Source: Aequoribacter sp049615385
GTDB lineage: Bacteria; Pseudomonadota; Gammaproteobacteria; Pseudomonadales; Halieaceae
Reading direction: 5' to 3' (one strand)
Assembly (NCBI RefSeq): GCF_049615385.1
Contig: NZ_JBMZFL010000009.1
DNA length: 64,000 nucleotides
Part shown: one piece after another, positions 32,537-43,700 of the stretch
How positions within the stretch are numbered: position 1 is the stretch's first letter
How the letters are laid out: each line of letters starts with the position of its first letter
The notes under the pieces: model-generated
Database searches by the model: none
The model's input: only the letters and a program-made list of their open reading frames with translations
Told to the model about the DNA's origin: nothing
Program-made: the position numbers and the translations under genes

Positions 32537-35500
32537 TTATTTATAAGCCAGATTGGGGCGTAACCATTGCTCAATTGTGGCGACACTTTGTTCTTTACGC
32601 AATGCCAAACTCTCGACTTGCTCTTTAGATATTTTGCCGACATTGAAATAGCGCGTTTCCGGGTTGGCAAAATAATAGCCGCTGACTGCAGCCGTTGGCG
32701 TCATCGCATAGCTGTCTGTTAACTCAACACCGCATAGTTCTGTTGCGTTAAGCAAACGAAATAGGGTGTCTTTCTCTGAGTGATCAGGGCAGGCTGGATA
32801 GCCAGGCGCTGGCCGGATACCTTGATACTGTTCTTTTATCAGCTGCGCATTATCCAGATCTTCATTAGGTGCATAGGCCCACAGTGTCTTGCGGACGTGC
32901 TGATGCATATACTCGGCCAGCGCTTCAGCTAATCGATCGGCTAGAGCCTTAATCATAATGCTGTTGTAGTCGTCGCCGTCGGCCTCGTATGCTTTAGCTC
33001 GCTCATCAATGCCGTGTCCGGTCGTCACACAAAATCCGCCCAGATAGTCGTGTAAATCATTGCCTTGGGGCGGGAGAAAATCCGCGAGCGAATAGGTCGG
33101 CTTGCTATCGTTACCCGGGTTTGCCTGCTGCCGAACTTGATGCAATACCTCCTGGACTTGTGTACGGGTGTCGTCGGTAAAGATGAGGATATCATCACCC
33201 CGACTCGAGGCTGGCCAAAACCCCACGACCGCCTTGCCTGTACTCCATTGTTCTCGAACCATTTGCTCCAGCATGGCTCTAGCGTCTTGATAAAGCAGCG
33301 TCGCTTGTTCGCCGACGATCTCATCGTCCAGTATAGCCGGGAATTTGCCGGCCAGCTCCCAAGTCAAAAAGAAGGGCGTCCAGTCGATGTAGGGCACCAA
33401 ATCTGCGAGTGGGACTTCTATGGCTTGTGTGCCAAGGCACCTTGGCTTGGTCGGTGCGTACTCAGCCCAATTAGGTTGGAAGCGACGTTTCAGTGCTTCC
33501 GAATACGTCAAAGCAGGTTTTAGGGGCTTGCGGTTAGCAACACGTTCCCGAACGATCTCGTATTCCTGCGCTAGATTCTGCTGGAAAGAAGGCTTTTGTT
33601 CGCCGAGTAAGGCGGTTGCGACGGATACGCTGCGTGAAGCATCGGGAACGTAGACCGCAACATCGTTTTGATACTGCGGTGCAATCTTAACGGCTGTGTG
33701 CGCTTTTGATGTCGTGGCGCCACCGATCATCAGAGGAATATTGAAGCCTTGCCGCTGCATTTCAGAGGCTACGTGGGCCATTTCATCTAAGGAGGGCGTG
33801 ATGAGTCCGCTCAGACCGATAATGTCGACCTGATGTTCTCTGGCGGCTTGAAGGATGGTTTCGCAATGCACCATGACGCCTAAATCAATGACTTCGAAGT
33901 TGTTGCACTGCAGAACTACACCTACAATATTTTTGCCAATATCGTGGACATCGCCTTTGACGGTAGCCATTAATATTTTGCCGTTGCTACCGCTACCCTC
34001 GGTTTTTTCCGCTTCAATAAAAGGCTGCAGGTAGGCGACAGCTTGCTTCATGACTCGTGCGCTTTTCACGACTTGTGGCAAAAACATTTTGCCCTCGCCA
34101 AACAAATCGCCCACGACATTCATGCCGTCCATTAAGGGGCCCTCGATCACCTCGATGGGGCGGCTGAAAGCCTGGCGTGCCTCTTCGGCATCCTCAATAA
34201 CGTAAGTATTAATACCCTTAACGAGTGCGTGTTCGATACGCTTGGCAACGGGCCATGTGCGCCATTCTAGATCCTCGACCTTCTTTGTCGCTGCACCATC
34301 ACCACGATATTCTTCGGCGATATCCAGAAGTCGCTCAGTGGCATCGTCTCGTCGATTTAAGATAACGTCCTCGACGGCTTCTTTCAGCGCGGCGGGTAGC
34401 TCGTCGTAGACGGCCAGTTGCCCGGCGTTGACGATTCCCATATCTAGCCCGGCTTTAATCGCGTGGAACAAGAAAACTGAGTGGATAGCTTCACGAACAG
34501 GGTTATTACCCCGGAACGAGAACGAAACGTTACTCACACCCCCAGATACCATGGCGCCCGGCAGGTTTTGTTTGATCCAGCGTGTAGCCTCGATAAAATC
34601 TACAGCGTAGTTGTTGTGCTCGTCGATACCCGTTGCAACTGCAAAGATATTGGGGTCAAAAATGATGTCGTTTGGATTGAAGCCCAGCTCTTCGGTCAAC
34701 AGGGTATAGGAACGCTGACAGATTTCTGTCTTGCGCTCGAAGGTGTCTGCTTGGCCATCTTGGTCAAATGCCATCACGACAACAGCGGCACCAAAGCGCT
34801 GACACAAACGGGCTTTTTCTAGGAAATCAGCAACACCTTCTTTCAGACTGATTGAGTTGACGATGCATTTTCCTTGCACACATTTTAGGCCCGCTTCGAT
34901 TGCATCCCAGCGAGATGAGTCAAGCATAAACGGGACTCGGCTGATTTCGGGCTCGGAAGCCGCCAAATTCAAAAAGGTCACCATGGCTTTTTGAGCGTCG
35001 AGCATGCCCTCATCCATGTTGATGTCGATGATTTGCGCCCCGTCTTCGACTTGGGTTCGCGCTACAGCCAGAGCATCTTCATACTGCTCGTTGATAATGA
35101 GACGTTTAAACGCCGCCGACCCGGTGACGTTGCAACGCTCGCCAACGTTGACAAACAGAGACTCCGCCGTAATGTTGAACGGTTCAAGTCCACTTAAATA
35201 GCAACCGGGGTCGAGTTTTGGCAGCTCTCTAGGTTTGGTTGAGCCAACCGCCTCAGCGATTGCTTTGATATGCTCGGGCCGAGTACCACAGCATCCGCCA
35301 ACAAGATTCAAAAAACCGCGCTGAGCAAAATCTTGAAGATCAGCAAACATGTCTTCGGGTGTTTCATCATATTCGCCGAACGCGTTGGGAAGACCGGCAT
35401 TAAAATGACCGCTGAAATAGCAATCCGCGGCCTTGGCTAGGGCTTCGACATAAGGGCGTACTTCTTTAAATCGTCGACCACAATTGGTGCCTACAATTAA

Positions 35501-36220
35501 AGGTTTGGCATGTGCTATGGAGTTCCAAAAGGCTTCAGCGGTTTGTCCTGATAAAATTCGTCCGCTTGTGTCGGGGAACGTGACAGAGAGCATGACAGGG
35601 CGTTTGATGCCGGTCACGTCAAAGGCGTCCTCCACCGCAAACAATGCGGCTTTGGCATTTAAGGTATCAAAGATCGTCTCGATCATAATGATATCGACAC
35701 CTTCCTCGAGCAGTGCGATAGCAGCTACACGGTAATCCTGCACTAAACTGTCAAAATCGATATTTCGAGCACCGGGGTCGTTGACATCTGGCGAGATAGA
35801 GGCCGTGCGGGGTGTCGGCCCAAGAACTCCAGCGACATAGCGCGGCTTGTCGGGTGTGAGGACGCTGTAATGGTCCGCAGCTGTGCGAGCAAGTCGCGCC
35901 GCAGCACGATTGAGTTCGTCGGCCAAAGATTCTAGGCCGTAGTCGCTTTGAGCCACCGCTGTGGAGTTGAAACTGTTGGTCTCGATGAGATCCGCGCCCG
36001 CCTCAAGAAACGCCTTGTGAATGTCGATGATAAGATCGGGACGCGTCAGGCAAAGTAGGTCGTTATTGCCTTTTAGGTCACCGTTGAAGTCAGCGAAGCG
36101 CGAGCCTCGATAGTCGGCCTCTGCTAGCTTGTAACCTTGAATCATCGTACCCATAGCGCCATCGATGATAAGGATGCGTTCTTGTAAGGCTTGTTCTAGA
36201 GTAGGGCGTTGAATAGGCAT
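32537..36220 (-). CDS. metH: Cobalamin-dependent methionine synthase
   Basis: Transfers methyl from methyl-tetrahydrofolate to homocysteine through B12. From ATG 36220 the protein is 1227 aa, exactly the E. coli length. Domains are in order: homocysteine-binding barrel with zinc cysteines (GTNCGRR, GGCCGTRPEH), pterin-binding barrel, cap, B12-binding domain with GDVHDIGKNIVG (axial His), and the C-terminal AdoMet reactivation domain (about residues 900-1227). An upstream in-frame start adds 34 codons without family similarity. No B12 riboswitch is evident in the short divergent gap to nfuA, so B12 control is not seen here. Confidence 0.97.
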   Translation of the reverse strand: MPIQRPTLEQALQERILIIDGAMGTMIQGYKLAEADYRGSRFADFNGDLKGNNDLLCLTRPDLIIDIHKAFLEAGADLIETNSFNSTAVAQSDYGLESLADELNRAAARLARTAADHYSVLTPDKPRYVAGVLGPTPRTASISPDVNDPGARNIDFDSLVQDYRVAAIALLEEGVDIIMIETIFDTLNAKAALFAVEDAFDVTGIKRPVMLSVTFPDTSGRILSGQTAEAFWNSIAHAKPLIVGTNCGRRFKEVRPYVEALAKAADCYFSGHFNAGLPNAFGEYDETPEDMFADLQDFAQRGFLNLVGGCCGTRPEHIKAIAEAVGSTKPRELPKLDPGCYLSGLEPFNITAESLFVNVGERCNVTGSAAFKRLIINEQYEDALAVARTQVEDGAQIIDINMDEGMLDAQKAMVTFLNLAASEPEISRVPFMLDSSRWDAIEAGLKCVQGKCIVNSISLKEGVADFLEKARLCQRFGAAVVVMAFDQDGQADTFERKTEICQRSYTLLTEELGFNPNDIIFDPNIFAVATGIDEHNNYAVDFIEATRWIKQNLPGAMVSGGVSNVSFSFRGNNPVREAIHSVFLFHAIKAGLDMGIVNAGQLAVYDELPAALKEAVEDVILNRRDDATERLLDIAEEYRGDGAATKKVEDLEWRTWPVAKRIEHALVKGINTYVIEDAEEARQAFSRPIEVIEGPLMDGMNVVGDLFGEGKMFLPQVVKSARVMKQAVAYLQPFIEAEKTEGSGSNGKILMATVKGDVHDIGKNIVGVVLQCNNFEVIDLGVMVHCETILQAAREHQVDIIGLSGLITPSLDEMAHVASEMQRQGFNIPLMIGGATTSKAHTAVKIAPQYQNDVAVYVPDASRSVSVATALLGEQKPSFQQNLAQEYEIVRERVANRKPLKPALTYSEALKRRFQPNWAEYAPTKPRCLGTQAIEVPLADLVPYIDWTPFFLTWELAGKFPAILDDEIVGEQATLLYQDARAMLEQMVREQWSTGKAVVGFWPASSRGDDILIFTDDTRTQVQEVLHQVRQQANPGNDSKPTYSLADFLPPQGNDLHDYLGGFCVTTGHGIDERAKAYEADGDDYNSIMIKALADRLAEALAEYMHQHVRKTLWAYAPNEDLDNAQLIKEQYQGIRPAPGYPACPDHSEKDTLFRLLNATELCGVELTDSYAMTPTAAVSGYYFANPETRYFNVGKISKEQVESLALRKEQSVATIEQWLRPNLAYK

Positions 36221-36378
36221 GTCGAACTCGTCTAATGATACGACGCGGAGTCTACCAGATTTGACTGTGTGATGGACGGTCGAATCGTAATATTTAGCGC
36301 GACGCAACAAGTTTTGTTCCAATTTTATCGGGCTTCTTGCTAAAATACCTGAGTAATTTGCTAAGGATAACCAGCTGT

Positions 36379-36954
36379 ATGTTTACGATCACTGAATCGG
36401 CCCAGAATTACCTTGCCGAGTTGCTCTCAAAGCAAGACGGCGTATTAGGCGTTCGCGTTTTTATCAATCAGCCAGGCACGCCTAAAGCTGAGACCTGCAT
36501 TGCCTACTGCCGCGAAGACGACATCAAGGAGGGCGATGAAGACCGGCGTTTTGGTCCGATTACTGCTTTCATCGAAAGTCGTAGCGTGCCATTTTTGGAA
36601 GACGCACTGGTCGATTACAATAAAGACCGTATGGGCGGCCAGCTCACCATCAAGGCTCCTAATGCCAAACTGCCCAGGGTAAGCGATGACAGTCCCATTG
36701 AGGACCGTATCAACTACATTTTGTACAACGAGGTGAATCCTGCGTTGGCCGCGCACGGCGGTGAAGTGTCGCTTGTCGAAATCACAGAGGACCAAATTGC
36801 GATTTTGCAGTTCGGTGGCGGTTGCCAGGGCTGTGGTATGGTAGACCAGACTTTAAAGGGCGGTGTTGAAAAAAGTCTTTTGGAACAAGTTCCGGAACTT
36901 AAGGGCGTTCGCGACGTGACAGACCACTCGGATCGTTCCCAGGCTTACTATTGA
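36379..36954 (+). CDS. nfuA: Fe-S biogenesis protein NfuA
   Basis: Carrier that holds a 4Fe-4S cluster and delivers it to apo-proteins. From ATG 36379 (AAGGATAA upstream) the product is 191 aa, the same as E. coli NfuA. It joins a degenerate A-type domain (ITESAQNYLAELLSK), lacking the A-type cysteines, to a C-terminal Nfu domain with the cluster motif CQGCGM. It is divergent from metH and convergent with the DAHP synthase gene, with a shared terminator. Confidence 0.96.
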   Translation: MFTITESAQNYLAELLSKQDGVLGVRVFINQPGTPKAETCIAYCREDDIKEGDEDRRFGPITAFIESRSVPFLEDALVDYNKDRMGGQLTIKAPNAKLPRVSDDSPIEDRINYILYNEVNPALAAHGGEVSLVEITEDQIAILQFGGGCQGCGMVDQTLKGGVEKSLLEQVPELKGVRDVTDHSDRSQAYY

Positions 36955-36975
36955 GTATTAGCCTGTCGTAGTACT

Positions 36976-37010
36976 AAGACGGGGCGATATGAGTCGCCCC
37001 GTCTTTTTTA
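36976..37010 (+). terminator. Bidirectional terminator between nfuA and DAHP synthase
   Basis: AAGACGGGGCGA pairs with TCGCCCCGTCTT (12 bp, 6-base loop) and is followed by more T. The stem is strong and A/T-flanked on both sides, so it can stop transcripts from either direction. Confidence 0.9.
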
Positions 37011-38087
37011 GTTCGCTGATCGACGGCCAGGGAGGGTGCTTTTGATCATTTCGCGCAGATTGAGCAGAGCTGTCTCGGTCGTTTCCCAATCGATGCAACC
37101 ATCGGTAATCGATACCCCGTATTCCAGTTGGCTTAAGTCGTCCGGCATGCTCTGATTGCCAGCTTTGATGTGACTCTCGATCATCAATCCCGTGATCGAT
37201 TCGTTTCCATCTGCAATCTGGTGGCCAATGTTTTCGAGTACTAAGGGTTGCAGTTCCGGCTTTTTGCTGGAATTCGCATGACTGCAGTCGATCATGATGT
37301 TGCGTGGCAGTCCGGCCTTCTCTAGCGCTTGCTCTACCAAAGCAACATGTACCGAGTCGTAGTTTGGGCCGTCACTCCCGCCGCGCAGAACTACGTGGGC
37401 GTAGGGATTGCCAGAGGTGGTGATAACAGACACGCGCCCGTCGCCCGATAGACCGAGAAAACGGTGAGGTTTAGCAGCAGACTTGATGGCATTGGTGGCG
37501 ACCTCGATACCGCCGTCAGTACCATTTTTGAAGCCTACAGGGCTGCTGAGACCGCTGGCCATTTCTCGGTGGGTCTGTGATTCGGTTGTGCGAGCACCAA
37601 TAGCCGACCAAGAAATTAAGTCCTGCAGATACTGCGGGGAGATTGGGTCGAGTGCCTCTGTCGCTGTGGGTAGGCCAGATTCTAGTATGTCTAACAACAA
37701 CTTACGACCAATTTTTAATCCATCTTCTATAGCAAACGAGTCGTCCAGATACGGGTCATTGATTAAACCTTTCCAGCCCACCGTTGTGCGCGGCTTTTCG
37801 AAATAAACACGCATGACAATGTAAAGTGTATCGGATACCTCATTCGATAGCGCCTTTAGGCGCGTTGCATAGTCTAAGGCCGCTTTGGTGTCATGGATTG
37901 AGCAGGGCCCAACGACGACGAATAAGCGTTGATCCTTACCATCGAGTATATCTCTAATGATCTGGCGAGACTCGGCAACTTGCGCATAGGCCGCCTCTGA
38001 CGCGGGCACGGATTTTTTAAGATCCTGTGGTGTAATCAGAAGACTTTGTGATTCGATATTGATATCTTGAATAGCAACTTTTTTCAT
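37008..38087 (-). CDS. aroG: 3-deoxy-7-phosphoheptulonate (DAHP) synthase, AroF/G/H class
   Basis: First step of the shikimate pathway: phosphoenolpyruvate plus erythrose 4-phosphate to DAHP. From ATG 38087 the product is 359 aa, typical for class I-alpha. Motifs are FVVVGPCSIHD (metal Cys and phosphate site), MRVYFEKPRTTVGWKG, SPVGFKNGTDG, VLRGGSDGPNYD and the metal His in IDCSHANSSKKP. Which aromatic amino acid inhibits it cannot be read safely. Sixty-one extra upstream in-frame codons overlap the next gene and lack similarity. Confidence 0.94.
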   Translation of the reverse strand: MKKVAIQDINIESQSLLITPQDLKKSVPASEAAYAQVAESRQIIRDILDGKDQRLFVVVGPCSIHDTKAALDYATRLKALSNEVSDTLYIVMRVYFEKPRTTVGWKGLINDPYLDDSFAIEDGLKIGRKLLLDILESGLPTATEALDPISPQYLQDLISWSAIGARTTESQTHREMASGLSSPVGFKNGTDGGIEVATNAIKSAAKPHRFLGLSGDGRVSVITTSGNPYAHVVLRGGSDGPNYDSVHVALVEQALEKAGLPRNIMIDCSHANSSKKPELQPLVLENIGHQIADGNESITGLMIESHIKAGNQSMPDDLSQLEYGVSITDGCIDWETTETALLNLREMIKSTLPGRRSAN

Positions 38088-38196
38088 GAAACAAACCCGG
38101 TGTACACAGAGGTGCACTCTTTGATGTATTAAGGGCGCGAATTCTACCGATTTACTGCACCGAAGGGTAGTCTGGCGGCCGTGTCGAGGCGAATAG

Positions 38197-40788
38197 ATGT
38201 TAAAGCCACTGTATGACATTGATGTGATACTGCCTTTCGTGAGTGCAAATTCGATTATTGTGACACCCAATGAGCGCTTGACTCGCGCGATCAGCCACGC
38301 TTACGACGCGTATCAGGCTGATCAGGGCTTGGAAGCTTGGGCTAAGATTTCGGTCATTTCGCTTAATCGTTTATTTGAACGCTGGCTCGATGAAGGTCGG
38401 CTCACACCTTGCTTGAAGCCTCAGCAAGCTCAGTACTTGTGGGAGCAAATAATTCGCGGCAGCATGCCCGATGACCACATAACGGGTTGGTTGAATCCCA
38501 AAGCTTTGGCGCTAGAGGGCTATAAGGCCTACGAATTGATCTATCACTACCAGCTGCGAGAGGATCAGAGTTTTGCGAGCGCGATGGCTGCAGATCCTGA
38601 CAGCGCGACTTTTTATGAATGGTTGCAGAGCTTTGAGCAGGACATCATCAAGCACGGCTGGGTGACGCAAGCCCAACAATGGCAAGCACTTGCGTCGTGT
38701 CAGTGCAAACTTGCCGCCGATGTAATCATGGTCGATTTTGATACGCTTACACCGCTGCAGCGGGCGGCTTGTGAGCGTGTTAGCGAGCGGGTACAGTTTA
38801 TTCGATCAGCCTCGCCGCAGAGTATCGACACTGCGAAGACCTCAGTATATGCGTTCCAAGATGCTGATGAACAGCTTCGGTGGGTCGCGGCTTGGGCGAA
38901 AGAGCATTATGAAACCAAGCAGCGCGAGCGCTTAGGCATCGTGGTCCCGGATTTGAACACTCATCGACAGAGACTGGAATATCATCTGCGCCAGGCATTT
39001 GGGTTAGAACACAGCGACTATACAAGTCTGCCCGTGAATTTTTCTGCCGGTATGGCTGCCTCTCAAGTTCCCCTTATCGATGCCGCTGTCAGTGTTTTGA
39101 AACTTGCTCTGGGTCGACTTAGGCCGTCCGAACTGCTGGCTCTAGCGCGCTCGCCTTACGTCTCATTGTGCGTTACGCACCATGACTTCAGGGCGCTGCG
39201 CAAGGCGCTGTACGATCTCGCTCCCGCGAAGCTTGGACACTCTGAATTGCTGCTAATTTTGGAGCATATGTCAAAAGAAGTTCCAGACTCGGCGCTTTCT
39301 AGGTGGTTGCTTACCAATCGCTTAGATTCAAAAGGCGCGACATGCTTGGAGCACGTGAGACGCTGGGAGCACTCTCTCGAGGCTGCGGGCTGGCCGGGCA
39401 AGCGGGGTCTGGATAGTGTTGAGTACCAAGCGTTCAAGCTTTGGCAACGCACGCTTCGAGATCTGGTCAGCTGGGATGGCTTGAGGCCAAAATGGGCCGC
39501 AAGCGACGCTCTGACGCTGTTGGAATCAAGCCTGACAAACAGTGTGTTCCAACCTGAAACACCAGACCAGAATATTCAAGTGCTGGGGACCTTGGAAGCG
39601 GCTGGACTGTGTTTCGACCAGCTTATCGTCACGGATGCTGTGGCTGGGCATTTTCCAGAACGAATCGCTTTATCCCCGTTTTTACCCAAACACCTCCAGC
39701 GTCAATACAAGATGCCCCGCGCTAATGAGGATCAAGAATATCAGTTAGCGAAGAGCTTGCTTGAAGGCATGGCAGCGCGGAGCCAGGCTATACAGTTTAG
39801 CTATGTGGCCCTCGCCGACGAGAGTAAAGTCGCTGTAACGCCGCTATTAAGTCAGCTAGAGCAGAGCTTCCCTGTCGTCGCTGAACTAGACCGCCCGGTA
39901 ATACCGGGCGTTTGGTCGATGATGTTCGAGTCGCGCGGCTTGACTCTGTCCACGCCGCAAAGTGATTTGAGGGGCGGAGCCTATCGTTTGGGCATGCACG
40001 CACTGTGCCCGATGCAGGCCTACAGTCGTTATCGGCTCGATATTCCCGAGGAGGCCAACCTCGAGGACGGTTTGAGCGCAAAAGAGCAGGGGCTGGTATT
40101 ACACAAATCAATGGAACTGCTGTGGCGGGGCAAAAACCGTCTTGAACAAGTGAATTCAGAAGACATCGCTCCCGCAGTGACCGGGGCCTTAAAAAGTATC
40201 AGCAGGGCTCGTCAGGTGCTACTGCCTGATCTTGCGCTTCAGGCGGAGCAGCTTCGATTGGAAACGGCGATTCGTCTTTGGTTGGAGTTGGAGTCGCAAA
40301 GAGCACCCTTTAATGTGCTTGAGCATGAACGCAAAGCTGAGTTGAATTTGAATGGATGGAGATTCTCGTTTCGACTGGATCGACTCGATGCTCTAGCGGA
40401 TGACCATTTTGTGATCATAGATTATAAAAGCACGGCACCGAGCACCAGCACCTGGTTCGGCGATCGCTTAGAGCAAGCCCAATTGCCGCTGTATGCGCTA
40501 GCCCTGGGTGAGCACGCCAAAGGTATAGCTTACGGGCAAATTTCTTCGACAAAGCTAGCAAAATTTGTGGGTGCAGGCCAACAAGGGTTCGGCAAGGGTA
40601 TCAAAGTTATCGAGAATTGGGGGGAGCAGAAGGAGTTCTGGGAGCGGGCTTTACTCGATTTGATCGATGAATTAGAGGCGGGCGAGGCTTCTGTACTTCC
40701 CTCGACGAGGGCCTGTCGATACTGTGACTTCGCCGCAATATGTCGGGTCCAGCTGGCTGACGACGAAGAGGAAGGCACTGATGAGTGA
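38197..40788 (+). CDS. AddB-like PD-(D/E)XK nuclease, probable DNA repair
   Basis: An 863-aa protein with a helicase-like but degenerate N-terminal part and a C-terminal nuclease domain. D742 and K744 in VIIDYKST are the PD-(D/E)XK catalytic pair. Four cysteines, C604 and then C840, C843 and C849 (CRYCDFAAIC), match the iron-sulfur staple of AddB-type nucleases. No Walker A motif is seen, as expected for a scanning or inactivated helicase subunit. It overlaps the next gene, a RecB/AddA-like helicase-nuclease, by eight bases. I infer a two-subunit end-resection machine related to AddAB; the family is often labelled only as a probable DNA repair protein. Confidence 0.85.
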   Translation: MLKPLYDIDVILPFVSANSIIVTPNERLTRAISHAYDAYQADQGLEAWAKISVISLNRLFERWLDEGRLTPCLKPQQAQYLWEQIIRGSMPDDHITGWLNPKALALEGYKAYELIYHYQLREDQSFASAMAADPDSATFYEWLQSFEQDIIKHGWVTQAQQWQALASCQCKLAADVIMVDFDTLTPLQRAACERVSERVQFIRSASPQSIDTAKTSVYAFQDADEQLRWVAAWAKEHYETKQRERLGIVVPDLNTHRQRLEYHLRQAFGLEHSDYTSLPVNFSAGMAASQVPLIDAAVSVLKLALGRLRPSELLALARSPYVSLCVTHHDFRALRKALYDLAPAKLGHSELLLILEHMSKEVPDSALSRWLLTNRLDSKGATCLEHVRRWEHSLEAAGWPGKRGLDSVEYQAFKLWQRTLRDLVSWDGLRPKWAASDALTLLESSLTNSVFQPETPDQNIQVLGTLEAAGLCFDQLIVTDAVAGHFPERIALSPFLPKHLQRQYKMPRANEDQEYQLAKSLLEGMAARSQAIQFSYVALADESKVAVTPLLSQLEQSFPVVAELDRPVIPGVWSMMFESRGLTLSTPQSDLRGGAYRLGMHALCPMQAYSRYRLDIPEEANLEDGLSAKEQGLVLHKSMELLWRGKNRLEQVNSEDIAPAVTGALKSISRARQVLLPDLALQAEQLRLETAIRLWLELESQRAPFNVLEHERKAELNLNGWRFSFRLDRLDALADDHFVIIDYKSTAPSTSTWFGDRLEQAQLPLYALALGEHAKGIAYGQISSTKLAKFVGAGQQGFGKGIKVIENWGEQKEFWERALLDLIDELEAGEASVLPSTRACRYCDFAAICRVQLADDEEEGTDE

Positions 40789-43700
40789 TCAGGTTCAACG
40801 CGACAGAGCGATAGACCCAACCGTCAGCTGTTGCGTGGTTGCACCGGCGGGTTCTGGTAAAACCAGCTTGTTGGTGCAGAGGATGCTGGCTTTGTTGGCG
40901 CACGTCTCGCATCCTGAGCAGATCGTAGCGATTACCTTTACCCGCAAAGCGGCTGCTGAAATGCGAGCGCGCATGGCCGAGGTGTTTGAACTTGCACAAG
41001 TGAAACAACTTTGGGAAGTCCCAGAGTACGAACGTGTTTCCTTGGAGCTTGCCAAACATGCGTTAAGTAACGCAAGCGAGCGTGGCTGGTCATTGCCCCA
41101 GCAGCTCGAACGACTGCAGTTTATGACCATCGACTCCTTTTGTGCGTCGCTAGTACGCCAAATGCCGCTGGCGAGTCGGATGGGTGGTGTGATGACACCG
41201 GCCGAGCCAGTAACGGACCTATACCGTGCCGCGGTACTCGATTTGTTGCAAAGTAGTGAGCCGCAGATACGCGAGCACTTGCCGCCTATTCTTGCGGCAT
41301 TGGGCAATCGCTGGGACTCAGCGATCGATTGGCTGTCTGAGCTGCTAGCGAAGCGTGATCAGTGGCAACTTGCGTTATTCCCAGGTCAACGCGAACAGGA
41401 TGCACTGGACTATATGCGCGAGACATGGGCATTGGAATGTCAGCGACGTGTTGCTCAGCTCAACGCCGACCTGGCGCCGTGGCGTGCTCAGCTGCAAGAA
41501 ATCCTCAATCTGTTGGGGCTTGAGGAAAGGTCTGATTTTTTGCCTTTGCATTCGCCAAATGCTATCGGATCGTGGCGACGTGTTGCTGGGTTTTTGCTAA
41601 CGCAAAGCGGTGAATGGCGCAAAAGTGTCACTGTGAAAGAGGGATTCCCGCCAAAATCCGAGCAAAAAGAATTGCATAGCTTGGTAAGTACGGAAATTCG
41701 AACTGCTCTTTCTCCCATCGTGTTTGAGGGCGTCATGCTGATGCCCGAAGTGCTGGATGATGACCAGAATTGGCAGATCGTCAGGAGTGTTGTCGCGATA
41801 CTTCCCCACCTATTAGCGTCGTTTTGGTGGCAGTGCCAACAGCGGGGTGAGGTGGACTTTACGCAGATTGCAAGCGCAGCGCTGGAAGCCTTGGGCGATG
41901 ACGAGAATCCGACTGATCTAGCCTTAAAACTTGATTACGGCATTCAGCACCTGTTAGTGGATGAGTTTCAAGATACGTCAACGCATCAGTTTGAACTGAT
42001 TCGGAGGCTGACTCGGGGCTGGTTTGAACACAATCAGGCAACGCCTGAGTCGCCAAAAACCTTGTTTGTTGTCGGCGACGCCATGCAGTCGATTTATCGG
42101 TTTAGAGGGGCTCAAGTCGATTTATTCGTGCGTGCGATAGAAGAGGGCTTTAACGGCTTGCGTCTGGAGCGCTTGGATCTGTGTCGAAATTTCCGATCGA
42201 CAGCGGGTATCGTGCAGTGGGTTAATCAGGTGTTTGCTGACCTACCAACGCACGGTTCTCCGATGATAAAGCGTTTGGCAGCGAACAGGGCCGAGCCCGT
42301 TCTAGGCGGCGAGACGGATATTCAGCTACACGCCTTTGCTGCTGACCCTAACGCGACTCGAGAAACAGAGTTTGTGGTTGAACGAGTTCGTTCTTGGCTT
42401 GAGGCTGATGCGTCCACTACGATCGCAGTGCTGGGACGAACCCGCTCACAATTAGCCCCGATCATGAAGTCACTTAAGGACGCAGGCATCGCGTACAACG
42501 CGGCGGACGTTGAGAGGATCGCTGATAATGTCGCCGTCACGGATTTTGTGAATGTGCTGCGAGTCATAGTGGACCCGAGTGACACCTTGGCGAGCATGGC
42601 CTGTTTGCGCGCACCGTGGATAGGCGCATCGCTGGAAGTGTTACATCAGGTGCAAACGATACACGCGCGCTTGGACACGGGTGATTGGCATGCAAGTTTT
42701 TACGCCCTAGAGCAAGACTCTGAGGATCTTAAATTGCAGGGCTGTTTGGCGCGTTTTAATGCTGTGATTCGCTGGGGTTTTGTGTTCCGAGGACGCAGAG
42801 CTGTCCGCTTGTGGCTAGAGACTTTGTGGGAGGGCTTATCGGGCTTCTCCATATATAGCAGTGATCGCGATCATGTTGCGATAGAAACCCTGTTCGAGGT
42901 GTTAGAACAAAACCCATCGACGCTCGATTCTCCATGGCAAATCACCGAACTTCTAGAATCGAAAACGATTACTAGCCAACGTTCGTCACGAGTCTCGGTG
43001 ATGACCATGCACAAATCGAAGGGCTTAGAATTTGATCACGTTGTGCTCCCTGCTATGGGACGCAGTAGCCGATCGTCTTCACGGCAGCTTTTTGAATGGG
43101 CTGAGCTGCCAGTCCCGCATGCCTACGGGTTTTTGCTGGGTTGTAGTAAAGGCGCCGACAATGCGGGTTTGAGCGTTGGAAATTGGCTTCACGAGCGGGA
43201 AAAAATCGCGTTGAACGACGAACTCAAGCGTCTGTTTTATGTGGCGGCGACCCGCGCCAAACGGGCGCTTTACATGACGACGAGCTACAAGCAGCAGGAT
43301 CCGGACCGTTGCAGACCTGCTAAGGGTTCGCTGCTGGGGCAGGTTACGCAGTTGTCAGCTCACGAATGTATTTGGCACGTGATACCAGAGACATCCCAGG
43401 AAATCTCTGGCGCAGCGTCTAATCTTACCCCAATGCGAGTCGCTCGATTTGTTCCAGCGACAAACGAAGCGTTGCCTAATAGTTTTTTGACGGGTGTTGA
43501 GCACGATCTTGTTATTGCACAGGATTGGCTTGAATCGAGCGCGGTGCACGGGTCTTTAGTTCATAAAGCTTTCGAGTTGGCGATCAGAGCCGGTCAACTG
43601 CCCCGCTGCGATGCGTACCTGCGGGGTCGCTTGTTACACGAGGCAATTAGCTTGGGGTATCCGGCCGCAAAGGCAAGCGAGTGTGTTGAGCAGGCTCTGG

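Noticed and set aside
36221..36378. Cobalamin riboswitch upstream of metH
   Set aside because: The gap to nfuA is only 158 bp and I find no B12-box-like sequence or leader terminator on the minus strand.
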